Assembly: GCA_019828545.1 (NCBI GenBank)
Contig: JACVRA010000073.1
Location: 434,001 to 498,000 of the forward strand
Direction: 5' to 3'
DNA from: Paracamarosporium sp. OC-R06-R3
Taxonomy: Eukaryota > Ascomycota > Dothideomycetes > Pleosporales > Didymosphaeriaceae
DNA: 64,000 nucleotides
Shown here: positions 35,112-45,763 of the stretch, piece after piece
How the letters are laid out: every line of letters begins with the position of its first letter
Numbering within the stretch: position 1 is the first letter of the stretch
Program-made: the position numbers and the translations under genes
The notes under the pieces: generated by a model
What the model saw: the letters and a program-made list of their open reading frames with translations, nothing else
Told to the model about the DNA's origin: nothing
Database searches by the model: none

Positions 35112-36519
35112 ATGCGTCTCCTGCATTGCTTGCCGGGCGGCAATTTCGAGCTTGTTTCCTTCGACGACGACCATGCGCCGCGGTACGCCATCCTCTCACA
35201 TACCTGGACAGAAGGGGAGGAAGTTACATACGATGAGCTCTTAGCGGGAACAGGCACAGATAAGCGTGGCTACGCTAAGATCCGCTTCTGCAGCGAGCGC
35301 GCTGCGGTAGATAAACTGGACTATTTCTGGGTCGACACCTGCTGCATCAACAAGGCCGTGAACGATGAGCTAAGCACAGCAATTAACTCTATGTTCCGCT
35401 GGTATCAATGTGCGGTAAAGTGCTACGTATACCTAGCAGATGTCTCTGTGCCAGAAGAGGTGGTAGACGCTGAGGCCTATCCTATATCATGGAGACAGGC
35501 ATTTCGACGCAGCCGGTGGTTCACGCGAGGGTGGACGCTGCAAGAGCTACTAGCACCAGCTAGCGTTGAGTTTTTCTCGCAGGACAGTAAACGGCTAGGC
35601 AGCAGGATCTCGCTAGAGCAGGAAATACACGAAATTACTCGAATACCTATAAGGGCGCTTAGAGGTCGTCACACTGAATTCAGCGTTAAGGATCGTATGA
35701 GCTGGGCAGAAGGACGCATAACAACAAAGAAGGAAGATAAGGCGTACTGTCTACTGGGCATTTTTGGCGTATTCTTCCCTTTGATATATGGAGAAAAAGA
35801 GGACCATGCGATGCTGCGGTTAAGAGAGGAGATACAGAAGCAGCAGCAGAGACAGGCAGTAACAGATCTGCAAGATCTGTCTCGTGCGAGAGAATTTTTG
35901 CCAACCAACCTTGTTGCTGAAGCCATGGAGCAAAACATTATATCCGACGTCAACGACGACCAAGTCGATGTGTCTCCTTTAAAACAGCACGATTTGGAAG
36001 CTGCGCTTGCGGACCTGGCGGATGAACGACGCGAATGGCCTGATTGGCAGCGTTCTGTCGTCCACTTACTGAAACTACTTTACCTACAATCCGATGCTCG
36101 ATTCCGCGGATGGCTGGCAAATACCCTAGGTGTACGGGCAGGTCCACCTGGGAGTAGAAGGCAAGACAATGCTTTGCGTAACGCGATAATAGAGGAACTT
36201 GCAGCGACTGAATTAACCTGGCTGAAGGTGATAGATTCTCGTTCCCAAGGTAACCAGTGTTTCAACTGTGGGATGTCAACACACTGGGAGGACGAATGTA
36301 GAGCTAAGTGTGGTAAATGTATATCTGATTACTACATTGCTTATAGCTGTTCTGACCACTAACAACATAGTTTTAGGTCTACACTCCAGTCACACAGCAT
36401 CGGATTGTAGATATCCTGTTCGTTGTATGAAGTGTGAGTTCTTCTTCTGTAGCATTGTACTTTTCTAACAGAATTATATTCAAGGCAGACGCATAGGGCA
36501 TATGATTAGGGACTGTTGA
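35112..36519 (+). CDS. HET-domain protein with three C-terminal CCHC zinc knuckles
   Basis: HET proteins trigger incompatibility-type cell death or non-self responses in fungi. Exons 35112..36318, 36377..36433 and 36485..36519 give 432 aa. HET motifs: YAILSHTW (25-32), DYFWVDTCCINK (70-81) and RSRWFTRGWTLQELLAP (133-149). A Glu/Gln-rich coiled-coil-like piece lies near 225-260. The tail carries three exact C-x2-C-x4-H-x4-C knuckles: Cys383-Cys386-His391-Cys396, Cys400-Cys403-His408-Cys413 and Cys419-Cys422-His427-Cys432. The last ligand is the final residue before TGA. Without splicing the frame stops at 36362 with only the first knuckle. Zinc knuckles usually bind single-stranded RNA or DNA, so a nucleic-acid sensor coupled to a HET effector is possible; this is inference. 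AT-rich flanks mark it as accessory. Confidence 0.88.
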
Positions 36520-37814
36520 AGGATGGAGTGAATATACTGTTCGAGGAGCTTGCTGTTTGAAGGATCTTTTCTATTCTTAAAGTAACTAGCTCACCTATTG
36601 AACTCATCGAATAATCCTCCAAGCCCTAGTAACAGCAGTTGTCTTATATTACAACCACTCACTAGCTCCACTCGTACTCCTCTATAACTACGAGGAGACA
36701 TGGACGACGACTTGCCATAAACCCACCCCCGGCCCTCGGTCCCCCGACATAAACTCCCTGGCAACACTGGACGCCCGATTCTCAGCGTGCCTTCAGGCAC
36801 AATTTCTACGCGCGTATCGATCTTTTTGAGTCGTTCGTGTACAATAACGCCATATCTGAATAGATTTCGTACGTGCTGCCACCCCGAATGCAATCACGTC
36901 AATCATCTTTCTACCGCAGCTGGAAGCTTATTGCCAACGCGTTGAGATCCTAACCCTACGCAACCTTCAGCCACGTATTGGTCAGGCGCTACAACCAACC
37001 ATCGAGCATCACGTGAGTGACGAAGGCCCGCTTTACACGAGCCAGGCCCAAAACTCGAAGACTTCAATGACAGTATCGTTAAAATACAGCTAGACTAAGT
37101 TGATAACTTTTGTACAGGAAATATGTCGGCCTCCGCTAAGCGATCTAAGTCGATCGAGCAACAGATCGCCCTGCAACGCGATCGTTTCACTAATACGCCC
37201 TATAGTGCTCGGTATATAGTCCGTTAGCATTTCGTTCGCTGCAGAAGAGCCTTGAGAGTAATAAGAGACAATTGCGATAGAGCCGGAGTGGCCCAAGGCG
37301 GCAAGGTTATACATATTAATAGCGAGTTGTAGTATTACTACGTAAGAAAGAAGTCTCGAGAATAGATACCATGCGGTAATGATGCGTATAGAGGCAGGTA
37401 TCTATTCCGAGTGTTTCCAAGCTATACAATTGATGGTAGTGGTACTATAATAGAGAGTGTTGTCGACATTAGTCGAGGCTTCGGCTATCGGTCGCTACAA
37501 CGTTGACACCGACAGGCGTTCGGCGCCCTGTTCGGGCTAACGCCCGTAATCCGAACCCCACCTCGAGTATTCTGTCCCTAAGGCTTCCCTAGTCTGTAGT
37601 AAATCCTAGGCGTGTGTGGAGAAATGCTGTTCTCATCGGCCTTGCGCTCCTCCGATTGGGCAATCCATGTTTTATATATCTTCAACCTCTCCTCCGTCTT
37701 GAATGCTTCCCCGTTTCTTCTACTTGTCCTAATCCAATTCATACTTTTTTTGCGTATAGCTCCTAGATCATACATCTTCTAGTATTCCGTGTTTAGGCTT
37801 TCCACATTACTAAG
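36520..37814. other. gene-poor region with broken frames and hairpins
   Basis: Three minus-strand frames of 65-100 codons (36591-36893, 37090-37314, 37578-37775) lie in a row without recognisable domains. GC-rich palindromic pieces cluster around 37478-37556 within AT-rich DNA. It could be the remains of a transposable element, though no terminal repeats or transposase motif can be named. Confidence 0.35.
37515..37546. repeat. nested inverted repeats (hairpin cluster)
   Basis: CGGGC-TAAC-GCCCG (37533-37546) is a perfect 5-bp stem with a 4-nt loop. It overlaps a second pairing, GGCGTT (37515-37520) with AACGCC (37539-37544). The nearby GGCTTCGGC (37478-37486) is also palindromic in style. Such clusters are common at ends of fungal DNA elements, but no partner copy is seen here. 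Confidence 0.4.
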
Positions 37815-39556
37815 ATGGCTCCCTCTCGCCCCAATATCGTCTTCATAATGGCCGACGACCACGCCTCAAAGGCCATATCATGCTATGGTGCCGGCATAAA
37901 TCATACGCCTAACCTCGATCGTCTGGCCAAAGAGGGCATGCGTTTCAACCATTGTTACGTTACAAACAGTATCTGCACGCCTTCGCGGGCTGCTATCCTT
38001 ACAGGTCAACACAGTACGTTTTCCTGCGGCACAAAATGTGTATCTTCAGTCAGCGAAGAACAGAACATTTCGACTTTTCGAGACACTGTAGCACCCCCTG
38101 TCGTTGATTCGAGGATTGTACTGATATTCTATGTGGGATATAGATCACGTCAATGGCGTCCTAACGCTAGATTCCAAAATCAGCAGAAGGCAGCCCAACG
38201 TCGCGAAGCAGCTTCGCGCAGGCGGATACCAGACTGCCATGGTAGGAAAATGGCATCTTGGAGAAGGAAGGGACCATGAGCCCAGTGGGTTCGACTACTG
38301 GAGCGTTGTCCCCGGGCAAGGCGAATACTACGACCCATTGTTCATTGACCCTTCCGGCATCCATCGCGAGGACGGATACGCGACGGATATTATCACGGAC
38401 AAAACTATAGATTTTATTAAGGATAGGGATACTTCTCGGCCATTCTTCGTTATGTGCCATCATAAGGCACCGCATCGTAGCTGGGAGTGCAATCCTAAAC
38501 ATAAGGAGTTGTACAAGGAGCCTGTACGGTTGCCTGATACGTTTACGGATGATTACAAGAATCGTGCGAGGGCGGCGAAGGTGGCCAAGATGAGGGTCGC
38601 AGACGATATGACATACCATGATCTGGGGCTTGTGCAGCCGGATGGGGGAAAGGAAGTGGGTGAGAAGATGATTGATAGTGAGACGTGGAGTGGGTTTGCC
38701 CACCCATATATTCGTTCAGCCATATACTAACACCTACACAGATGACCGCAAAATCCCAGCACCCCAGGACGTAACCAAGATGCGACTGATAGACAAGGAC
38801 GATGGCACAGTTTTCACATTCAAGACCCCCGCCGAACTCGCAGAATTCAAATTCCAACGCTACATGCAACGCTATCTCCGGACCATACAATCCATCGATG
38901 ATAACACCGGCCGGCTCCTCGACTTCCTCGACGCCGAAGGCCTCTCGGAAAACACCATTGTGATCTACACTTCGGACCAAGGCTTCTTTCTCGGCGAACA
39001 CGGCTGGTTCGACAAGCGCTTCATGTACGAAGAATCCTTCCAGATGCCCTTCCTCATCCGGCACCCAGCCTCCATAGCACCAAATTCCATATGCAACGAC
39101 ATAATCTGCAACGTCGACTTCGCGCCTACCTTCCTCGACTTCGCCGGCATCAGGACCCCTTCGTACATGCAAGGCGTTTCGTTCAGAGCATTACTGCAAG
39201 GAAACACGCCGAAGGACTGGCAGCAAGTCGCGTACCATCGGTACTGGATGCACAACGATATTATCCACAATGCTTATGCGCATTACGGGGTTAGAGATCA
39301 GAGGTATAAGTTGATTTATTGGTATAATGAGGATTTGGGGCTGGAGGGTGCAAGGCCTGGTGATGCGGAACATAAGGAATGGGAGCTTTTTGACTGTGAG
39401 GAGGATCCATTAGAGCTGTTCAATGTTTATGGGGAGTCGAAGTATAGGGGGGTTGTGGAGCGGATGACGAGGTTGCTGGAGGAGAAGATGTTGGATATTG
39501 GGGATGAGGCGGTGCATGGGGGGAGGGTGGTAAGGAGGGTAGAGGCGAAACTATGA
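37815..39556 (+). CDS. Formylglycine-dependent sulfatase
   Basis: Hydrolyses sulfate esters. Exons 37815..38013, 38144..38689 and 38742..39556 give 519 aa. The metal-binding N-terminus [12 protein letters not shown] carries the paired aspartates (14, 15). The sulfatase signature Cys54-Thr-Pro-Ser-Arg58 is intact; its cysteine is converted to formylglycine in active type I sulfatases. Later signs are [33 protein letters not shown] (Asp/Gln metal ligands) and YKLIYWY near the end. No signal peptide is seen, so it is likely intracellular. The substrate is unknown; arylsulfates or other organic sulfates are possible. A role in scavenging sulfur would fit the sulfate permease upstream, but the two are not adjacent. 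First and second introns (130 and 52 nt) were set by frame and the conserved HNHVNGV junction. Confidence 0.92.
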
Positions 39557-40194
39557 GGGTAGGCAAGATAGCTGGTGATTTACAAAGAAATTCGTTGTTA
39601 TCTCATGTGGTGACAGTTCGCCGAGCGCTTTTGATGTTTGGATAGATACGCCCGACTTCCGTATGTGGCCAATAGGAGCTAGTGAATGCCGATACCCGTG
39701 TACCATATCCTGCTATTTAGTACGGTATAACAACTACATGGAACTATACAGCTCAATCTAACCGGCTCGATGAATTCCCACATACTTTATTACTCTCTCA
39801 ATATTCACTTGTTACTGGAACTGATCTCCATACCACTTGGCTCTCCTAATTGCGATCGAAAGATGTTTCGCCGAAACCGAACACGCGCGATGACGCAGCA
39901 CGTCGTATCCGATGTGCAACTAGTCCTGCGATCTTAAGACAACCTTTGGGCGCAACAACAAAACCTTCTCGTTATTTGACTAGGCCGCGGAAGTTGAACG
40001 CAGAGACGCTCATTCCCTAGTTAGCCCTAGTACTCCACGTTAGCTTCAAGGCCCACACTGATCAAACATGCTAGGTCGACGCCCGAAGTGGAAGATCTTT
40101 TATAACCTTCAACTATCTTTCCTTCCGCCATTACTTCATCGTCCACTTTCCTAATCCCAACGTCACTTCTACGATCTTCCCAATAATATCGACC
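39557..40194. other. intergenic region
   Basis: 638 nt, AT-rich, holding the sulfatase 3' end and the promoter of the next gene. No gene is supported. Confidence 0.5.
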
Positions 40195-41097
40195 ATGCCG
40201 TCATCAACGGTATCAGTCACCATAACCCACCTCGGCACTCTAAACGTCGGCTACCGCCTCTCCAACGACACCCTCGACCCATCAAAGCCAACCTTAGTAT
40301 GCATAAACTCAATGTGCATGACCACAGCGCTCTTCACCCCGCAATTCTCCTCCCCTGAACTCACTTCCGCCGTGAACATTCTTGCCATCGAGCCCCTCGG
40401 TCACGGCTCGACATCCTACCCCACCAATGCCAGCCACTTCACGTACTGGGACTCTGCAGCCGTATGTCTCGAGGTTATGACCACGCTTGGCGTCGACAAG
40501 GCATTCATCCTAGGTACGAGCCAGGGTGGGTGGATAGTCGTGCGTATGGCTTTGCTCGCGCCATCACGTGTTTTGGGGTTGCTTCCGCTGGGAACAAGCA
40601 TGGATTCAGAGACGGCCGAGACGAGGGAAAAGGGGTGCTGGGATCCTGTGCCTATTCTGCACCCGTTTGTAGAGAAGTGGGCGAGTGCGACGCCGACGCC
40701 GGATTTTGAAATCGACGACGCGTGGTGCGGCATGGTGGCGAGCTTTGGGTTCGGCGCCTATGCGACGGAGGAATCGACTGGATTTTGGACGCGGGTGATT
40801 AAAGAGACTTATGCTGGGGACGAGGGAAGGAGGAAAGCGAGGATGGCGGTTTTGTGTCTATTGACGCGCGATTCGTTGGTGTTGAGAATTGCGGATGTCA
40901 AATGTCCCGTGTATTGGCTTCAGGGCACGGAGGATGCGCCATATGGGTGTCAGGTGCAGAAGGAGCAGATTGAGTTGTTTACGGGAAGTGTAGACAAAAG
41001 ATTGAATATTGTGCAGGGAGGTGCGCACTATCTTAATGCTACAAATGCGAAGGAGGTGAACGAGGCGGTGTTGGAGATGGTGAAGAACCATGCCTAG
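40195..41097 (+). CDS. Alpha/beta hydrolase fold protein
   Basis: A single-exon gene of 300 aa. The fold's landmarks are in order: PTLVCINSMCM (oxyanion region), the loop IEPLGHGSTS, the nucleophile elbow GTSQGG with Ser109, an acidic candidate in LQGTEDAPYG near residue 245, and a histidine in QGGAHYLN near residue 281. The triad is therefore probably complete. Length and lack of signal peptide suggest a cytosolic esterase, lactonase or C-C hydrolase. Substrate cannot be read from sequence. The second half uses many GCG/GAG codons compared with the AT-rich flanks. Downstream genes point the other way, so no operon-like grouping is evident. Confidence 0.9.
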   Translation: MPSSTVSVTITHLGTLNVGYRLSNDTLDPSKPTLVCINSMCMTTALFTPQFSSPELTSAVNILAIEPLGHGSTSYPTNASHFTYWDSAAVCLEVMTTLGVDKAFILGTSQGGWIVVRMALLAPSRVLGLLPLGTSMDSETAETREKGCWDPVPILHPFVEKWASATPTPDFEIDDAWCGMVASFGFGAYATEESTGFWTRVIKETYAGDEGRRKARMAVLCLLTRDSLVLRIADVKCPVYWLQGTEDAPYGCQVQKEQIELFTGSVDKRLNIVQGGAHYLNATNAKEVNEAVLEMVKNHA

Positions 41098-41474
41098 AAG
41101 ATTGGGAGGTTTTGCACGACTACATAAAGCTTGTTTACTGTGAAGGGATTTAAGACGAGGAAGGAGAACTTACGTTTCGGTTGTTGTATAGTATACCAGC
41201 ATTCCTTATAGGTGCACGGGAGACTCAAATCAGACGAGAAATAAATTCATTACTCGAAAAGTCTATCAAACAACAAAGCGGTCGATCCACCCCGCAAGAA
41301 CCAAATGTACAAGAGAACCATCACCAAATATCACTATCCCCGAATTCCACACTCCTCGCATGTCTTTAGTACCTGCATGCTTCAGACAGAGCGTTACCTA
41401 TAAGTGAAAAATGAGCCATTGGAATGGAGTTCCGTGCAGAAAGTGGCACATACCATTTCAGGTCCGCGTCTACA
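41098..41474. other. convergent intergenic region
   Basis: 377 nt between the stops of the hydrolase and the small secreted protein. Probably both 3' UTRs; nothing else is seen. Confidence 0.5.
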
Positions 41475-41747
41475 TTAGATCTGAACCTCGACCGCGACAG
41501 CCTCAGCGTCACGGGCCTCCTTAGGAGCCTCAACCTCACGGGTGCGAAGCCACTCGCGAGCCTTGGCAGTGAAGCCAACAGAGCTGACGGAGCGCCTGTT
41601 GTCGTTAGCAATGCTAATCCATCCATTGAACGCCTAGGTCAATGGGGTGGGAAGTACGTACGAGCAGAGAGCGCCGTTGATACCGCAGGTCTTGGCCGTG
41701 GCGGCGGCAGCGAAGGTGAAAGCAACGATGACAGCGGAGAACTTCAT
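41475..41747 (-). CDS. Small secreted protein, 68 aa, two cysteines
   Basis: Two exons (41662..41747 and 41475..41595) joined over a 66-nt intron (GTACGT donor, GCTAAC branch, AACAG acceptor) encode 68 aa. Residues 1-18 (MKFSAVIVAFTFAAAATA) form a clear signal peptide with an Ala-x-Ala-type cut site. The mature peptide is 50 aa, with cysteines only at 21 and 28 (C-x6-C: KTCGINGALC), a basic middle and a Glu/Ala/Val-rich acidic tail ending in VEVQI. Small size, secretion and no known domain fit an effector candidate or a surface peptide, but one possible disulfide is few for an effector. The ATG context is AAAATGA. No family is recognised. The splice signals and the signal peptide together make the gene convincing. 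Confidence 0.7.
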
Positions 41748-43271
41748 TTTGACTGAGGTTTTTGGGATTGAGCTGATTTGGAAAATCGGAGAGAGTGAAT
41801 TGGAGAAGTGGATAAGTGATAATGGACTACGCTGGGTAGTAAAGTGAATATAGAAAGTAAGTTGGAAGCGTTGGTAATGATTGTTATAGAAGCGAATGCG
41901 GATAATGGAAGAAAGTTGGGACGTGGAGAAGGCAGGCTTTATACAAAGTCTGGAAGTGCTCGTCGTCCGGAGCTGTTCTCAGTGCTTTGCTTGATTAGGT
42001 AGTTAGATGCATTGGAATCCGTTAGACTGTAGAGGTCGGAGTATGGACAGTATGCCTAGGGACTAAGTGTGGATCTCGAGTTTGACAGTCGTCCGTTATA
42101 TTTCCGTCGACGGGGATGATCATTATGAGCTACGTGCGAGTTATGGCAGTGCAGCAACACAGGTTCAAAATAGCTCGTTCACTTACACATCTTCGCAATG
42201 AGTTTCTGCTATCTCGGCGTTCGGTTTGTGTCATTCTGCCTTCGCGAACTTCCTCAAGTTTGGTGATGCTCTGTCAAACTAATAATTAGCTTGCTATACT
42301 GAGCGTGCAAAGCATCGCCGGTGCGTCTTAGCAAGGTGTAGAAACAGAACCACATATAGGTGGGTACAGTGCGGACTCTGATCCTATGGCTACGTAGGTC
42401 CCTGTGACTGATCCGAGCAGGCACCCTGACACGATGCAGCATGCCTTGGGAATACGCGTGGAAGTAGATCAAGGTGATTCGAATCCGGCATGCACCAAGA
42501 TTGCCGAGCTTCCGCGCGTATAAACTACCATTTGGATGTTTTAACAATCTCAAACAACCCTATCCCCGAAATAGAATACCGTAGAGGTTTACAATTCCCG
42601 AATGAGTCGTGCACCAATCACTATTCATCTATGTCATAGCGACCCATTTTTACTATTTTCTAGTTAGCCGCGACTCCACGGTGCGCTCCGCCCCAACATG
42701 ATTTAGCACTCCGATGGGCTCGGCAAGAGTTGTGTATGCATTTTGTGACGGTCGTGGAAGCTGATACGTGCGCCGCCCTCAAATTCTGTCTCACGACCTC
42801 CCAGTAATCCAGACTGGCAAGATCTGAATAAGTCCGTAGAATCACTTCGGCAAACCCAGCAGACTTTCACCATGATCGGGTTTAACCAAAATGTGCTATT
42901 CGAGTAGTGAAACAGCATTAAGAACGCATGCAAGGTTTGTAAGGGTTGGGCGTCCAACAAGAGCTCTGGTGATGTTGTCGCCTCCAACTGTCCGTAGCGT
43001 ACCTCCACTTAGACAATACGCATTGTTGGTGCTTAGCCTCTTCTAGGAAGGCGATATGGTACAAACGCATTTTCCTCGATGCCGTCTCATCGAGCAGCGG
43101 ACATTGTATCGCCCCTGGTTCGAAGCGATGTAAAAATATCTGGTGTAAATCGTTGTTTACTGACACATCATCTCTCTCATGGTCGGTTCATTTTCTTCTT
43201 CTGAACCAAATTCAATCCTGCGTTCATTCTTAGTCCCCTTTTAATCCTTTCTTTCGTATCTCCTCTATCTC
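41748..43271. other. divergent intergenic region, no supported gene
   Basis: 1.5 kb between the small secreted protein and the acyltransferase genes. It should contain both promoters. Short frames only; a tRNA-like fold near 42440 was considered and rejected. Confidence 0.45.
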
Positions 43272-44746
43272 ATGGTGGACCAGCAAGGCGAATGGACCCT
43301 TGCAAAGGGAGCACAACCTATACTCTGGTCCATCATCTTCCCTTTCACTTCTCTTGCCATCGTTTCTTTTCCTAACTACATCAATCGATGGACAGGTGTT
43401 TCCCTGCTGCTAGCTTCCGGATTCGCCGCATGGCAAACCGCTACGGATCTCTCTCCTGATGGTACACTCAATGAAATGTATGTACGATACATCTTAATCG
43501 GCGGCTCACACATTCTTGCCATGGCGTATAAAAACCCTTGTACAGAGGAAGTACCAAATCATGTACGTATATGTGCACTACATGCGGATTTGAACATCAG
43601 GTATATAGTGTTGCGGTGCCTCACCAGTACGCACAATGCTTGGGAGGGCCGTGTCCAAGCTTTGGTCTGGGGACAAATCCTCACTTAGAAATACATGGCT
43701 AACAAGTAGTGTAGCTTGAACCTAGATACGTTCAATCATCGTGGAATCCCTGGTATAGAGGTTGGAAAACTGTTTTCAATGTACGCGGTATAGGAACAAA
43801 GTGGGAGAACCCGTACCTTTGGCCAGACATCAAATATACTTGGCTGGCCCAGAAGCCTTCCACAAAACTCAAAGATCCCGATACCAAACTCCTTACTACA
43901 CACCACAACCTCACAGCGCGGGGGAAATGGACAGGCATCGCGATTCGCTGCGGTTATATACTGTTGAACTTTTTTCTCCTGGCGGCATACTACGAGTTCA
44001 TGGACCCACAGATGTTGCTCAGTGTTCCACCTAGTCCGTCTGACTACACCCGCGACAAGGAAGGCATAATACGGCGTCTATTCCAGACGTTCCTAGGAAA
44101 GAGCCCTCCCGCAACGCCGGTAAGATTCCGCGAGTTTCAGCTTCGCGCCTTAGAAGCCTTCGACAAAGTCGTAGGCGACTTTCTCCTTATCTCCTTGTAC
44201 CATGATACCTGCGCTGTGGTTTGGCTCACAGTTGGCCTCGACGAATCATGGGAATGGCCACCCCTCTATGGCAGGATCTCGGAAGCGTACACCATGCGCA
44301 GATTCTGGACAATGTACTGGCATAGGACGTTTTACAAGTCATCCAACAGCCACGCTGCGCTCATATCAATAAATATATTGGGCATCAAGAAACGTACGAC
44401 ATTCTCGAGGATTCTGAACGCATTCCTTGTGTTTGGAATTAGTGGGACAATGCATTCGATGGTAGAGACGAGACTTGGGCATCCGTGTGCTTGGGGAAGA
44501 AACATGTGGTACTGGATGCTACAACCTGTCGCATTCATGATGGAGGGTGCTGTACAGTTCTACTGGGGCAAAATTAGAGGCATGTTTGCGGGGTTTGTTG
44601 ATGATTGGACGTTGAATGCGTTCGAACGGTCTGTGGGGTATTCATGGGTGTGTGCTTGGTTAATATGGGAGGGCCCAAAGCATTCATTCCCACTTATGAC
44701 TTGTTCATATTCCCAACGTAGTGTCCTTCAAAACAGTTTTCATTGA
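43272..44746 (+). CDS. Wax-synthase-like membrane-bound O-acyltransferase
   Basis: Exons 43272..43562 and 43715..44746 (intron GTACGT to GTGTAG with branch GCTAAC, 152 nt) give 440 aa. The joined reading carries PWYRGWKTVFNVRGIGTKWE, the RGIG-type motif of fungal wax synthase-like proteins. Later come RRFWTMYWHRTFYK (RFW motif) and ISGTMHSMVE with the histidine expected at the active site. About seven to eight hydrophobic helices are visible, including LLNFFLLAAYYEF and ILNAFLVFGISG. Relatives transfer acyl groups to alcohols or to secondary metabolites such as terpenoids. No core biosynthetic gene is nearby, so the acceptor is unknown. The intron was fixed by frame and motif; a short extra exon inside it cannot be excluded, and the last residues may be altered by a further splice. 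Confidence 0.8.
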
Positions 44747-45121
44747 TTTAGCGGCATCACTGCATCTTGTGACGTCGAAGTTTCAACCTCCTCTTCAAAC
44801 GATTCAATGTCAGTGACCTAACAGTATCTGTCAGGACCTTAGTAAATCCCCTGCAGCGGTTACGTCAACCTAAATCTCTTACAGAAATGGGACATTGATC
44901 AGCTTAACATATGTTCCCTGTGATAGCTTGGGGTATTCCATCCAGTCTCAAGCGATTTGTCCAGATCCTGCATTCCACTAATGGTCACTTGTGCGCTCTG
45001 GTAGAATAGAGTGGAGACTTTCGCAGGCTTTCAGTGCAGTCAGGACATTATCAATTATTTATAGCATGAGCCGATGGCGATTTTTAAACCAGAGAATGGG
45101 TATTTACATAGTTTACTATGT
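44747..45121. other. convergent intergenic region
   Basis: 375 nt between two stops; likely 3' UTRs. No other feature seen. Confidence 0.5.
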
Positions 45122-45763
45122 TTAGAGCATGAACACTGCAGCAAGTGCGCCACCAATGGCGAAACCGCCGATCTTGACGTTCGATGCAGCCCCGGGAGTA
45201 CCAGTCTCTGAGCTCGTCGCCGCACTTGTTTGCGACAGCTTCTCTGCGCCCGCTGTAATTGTGACAGGAAACATCGCACTCTTGACGTCCGTTCCGTTCA
45301 ACTTGACAGTTGATGTCATCGCCTCGTTTTCCTCATTGAATGAGCTCAACAACGACGGATCCACCGATCCTGTAATGCTGATCTCGTTTCTGTAAACACA
45401 CTCGGCTGTTGTCGTGCCACCTAGACTGCACTCCCATCCGTAGGTCACGAGGACGGGTTCTGATTCTTGTGCGATAACGGTAGAGATGATGACTGTCTTA
45501 GGACCCTGGGTCACCGTCATACCGCCTGGGGGCATGCCGCATTCATCGCTGTCGGTGCCGGGTGGGCATGCTAAGGCGAGCGTCGTCTGGGAGGAGTCCG
45601 CACTGATGATGGAGCCTACGAGAGGCTGCTGGTCGGCACCTGGAACGAGAAGCGAAACAACGGGGCCGGTAGGTTTCGCGTCCGTGGACTTGGGGATAGT
45701 AGATTGCGCGGAGGCAGCGAGGAAAGCGCCGAAAAGGACGGCGACGGAGGTTTTGGTGTACAT
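45122..45763 (-). CDS. Secreted, probably GPI-anchored surface protein
   Basis: A single-exon gene of 213 aa. A signal peptide is clear (MYTKTSVAVLFGAFLAASAQ). The C-terminus has the GPI pattern: a small-residue, Ser/Thr/Ala-rich stretch (ATSSETGTPGAASN) followed by a hydrophobic end (IGGFAIGGALAAVFML) with no tail. The middle has four cysteines (CPPGTDSDEC, then WECS and AECVY) and one clear N-glycosylation sequon (LNGTD). I recognise no enzymatic domain; short ascomycete surface proteins of this design are common and mostly uncharacterised. It is probably attached to the plasma membrane or cell wall. It is divergent from the DUF5872/Tudor gene across 2 kb. Confidence 0.85.
   Translation of the reverse strand: MYTKTSVAVLFGAFLAASAQSTIPKSTDAKPTGPVVSLLVPGADQQPLVGSIISADSSQTTLALACPPGTDSDECGMPPGGMTVTQGPKTVIISTVIAQESEPVLVTYGWECSLGGTTTAECVYRNEISITGSVDPSLLSSFNEENEAMTSTVKLNGTDVKSAMFPVTITAGAEKLSQTSAATSSETGTPGAASNVKIGGFAIGGALAAVFML

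Noticed and set aside
42439..42493. tRNA-like fold: GCATGCC ... GGCATGC followed by ACCA, with TTCGAATCC in between
   Set aside because: Only 55 nt between the stem ends; no D or anticodon arm fits and the T-arm stem does not pair. Probably chance or a much decayed tRNA.
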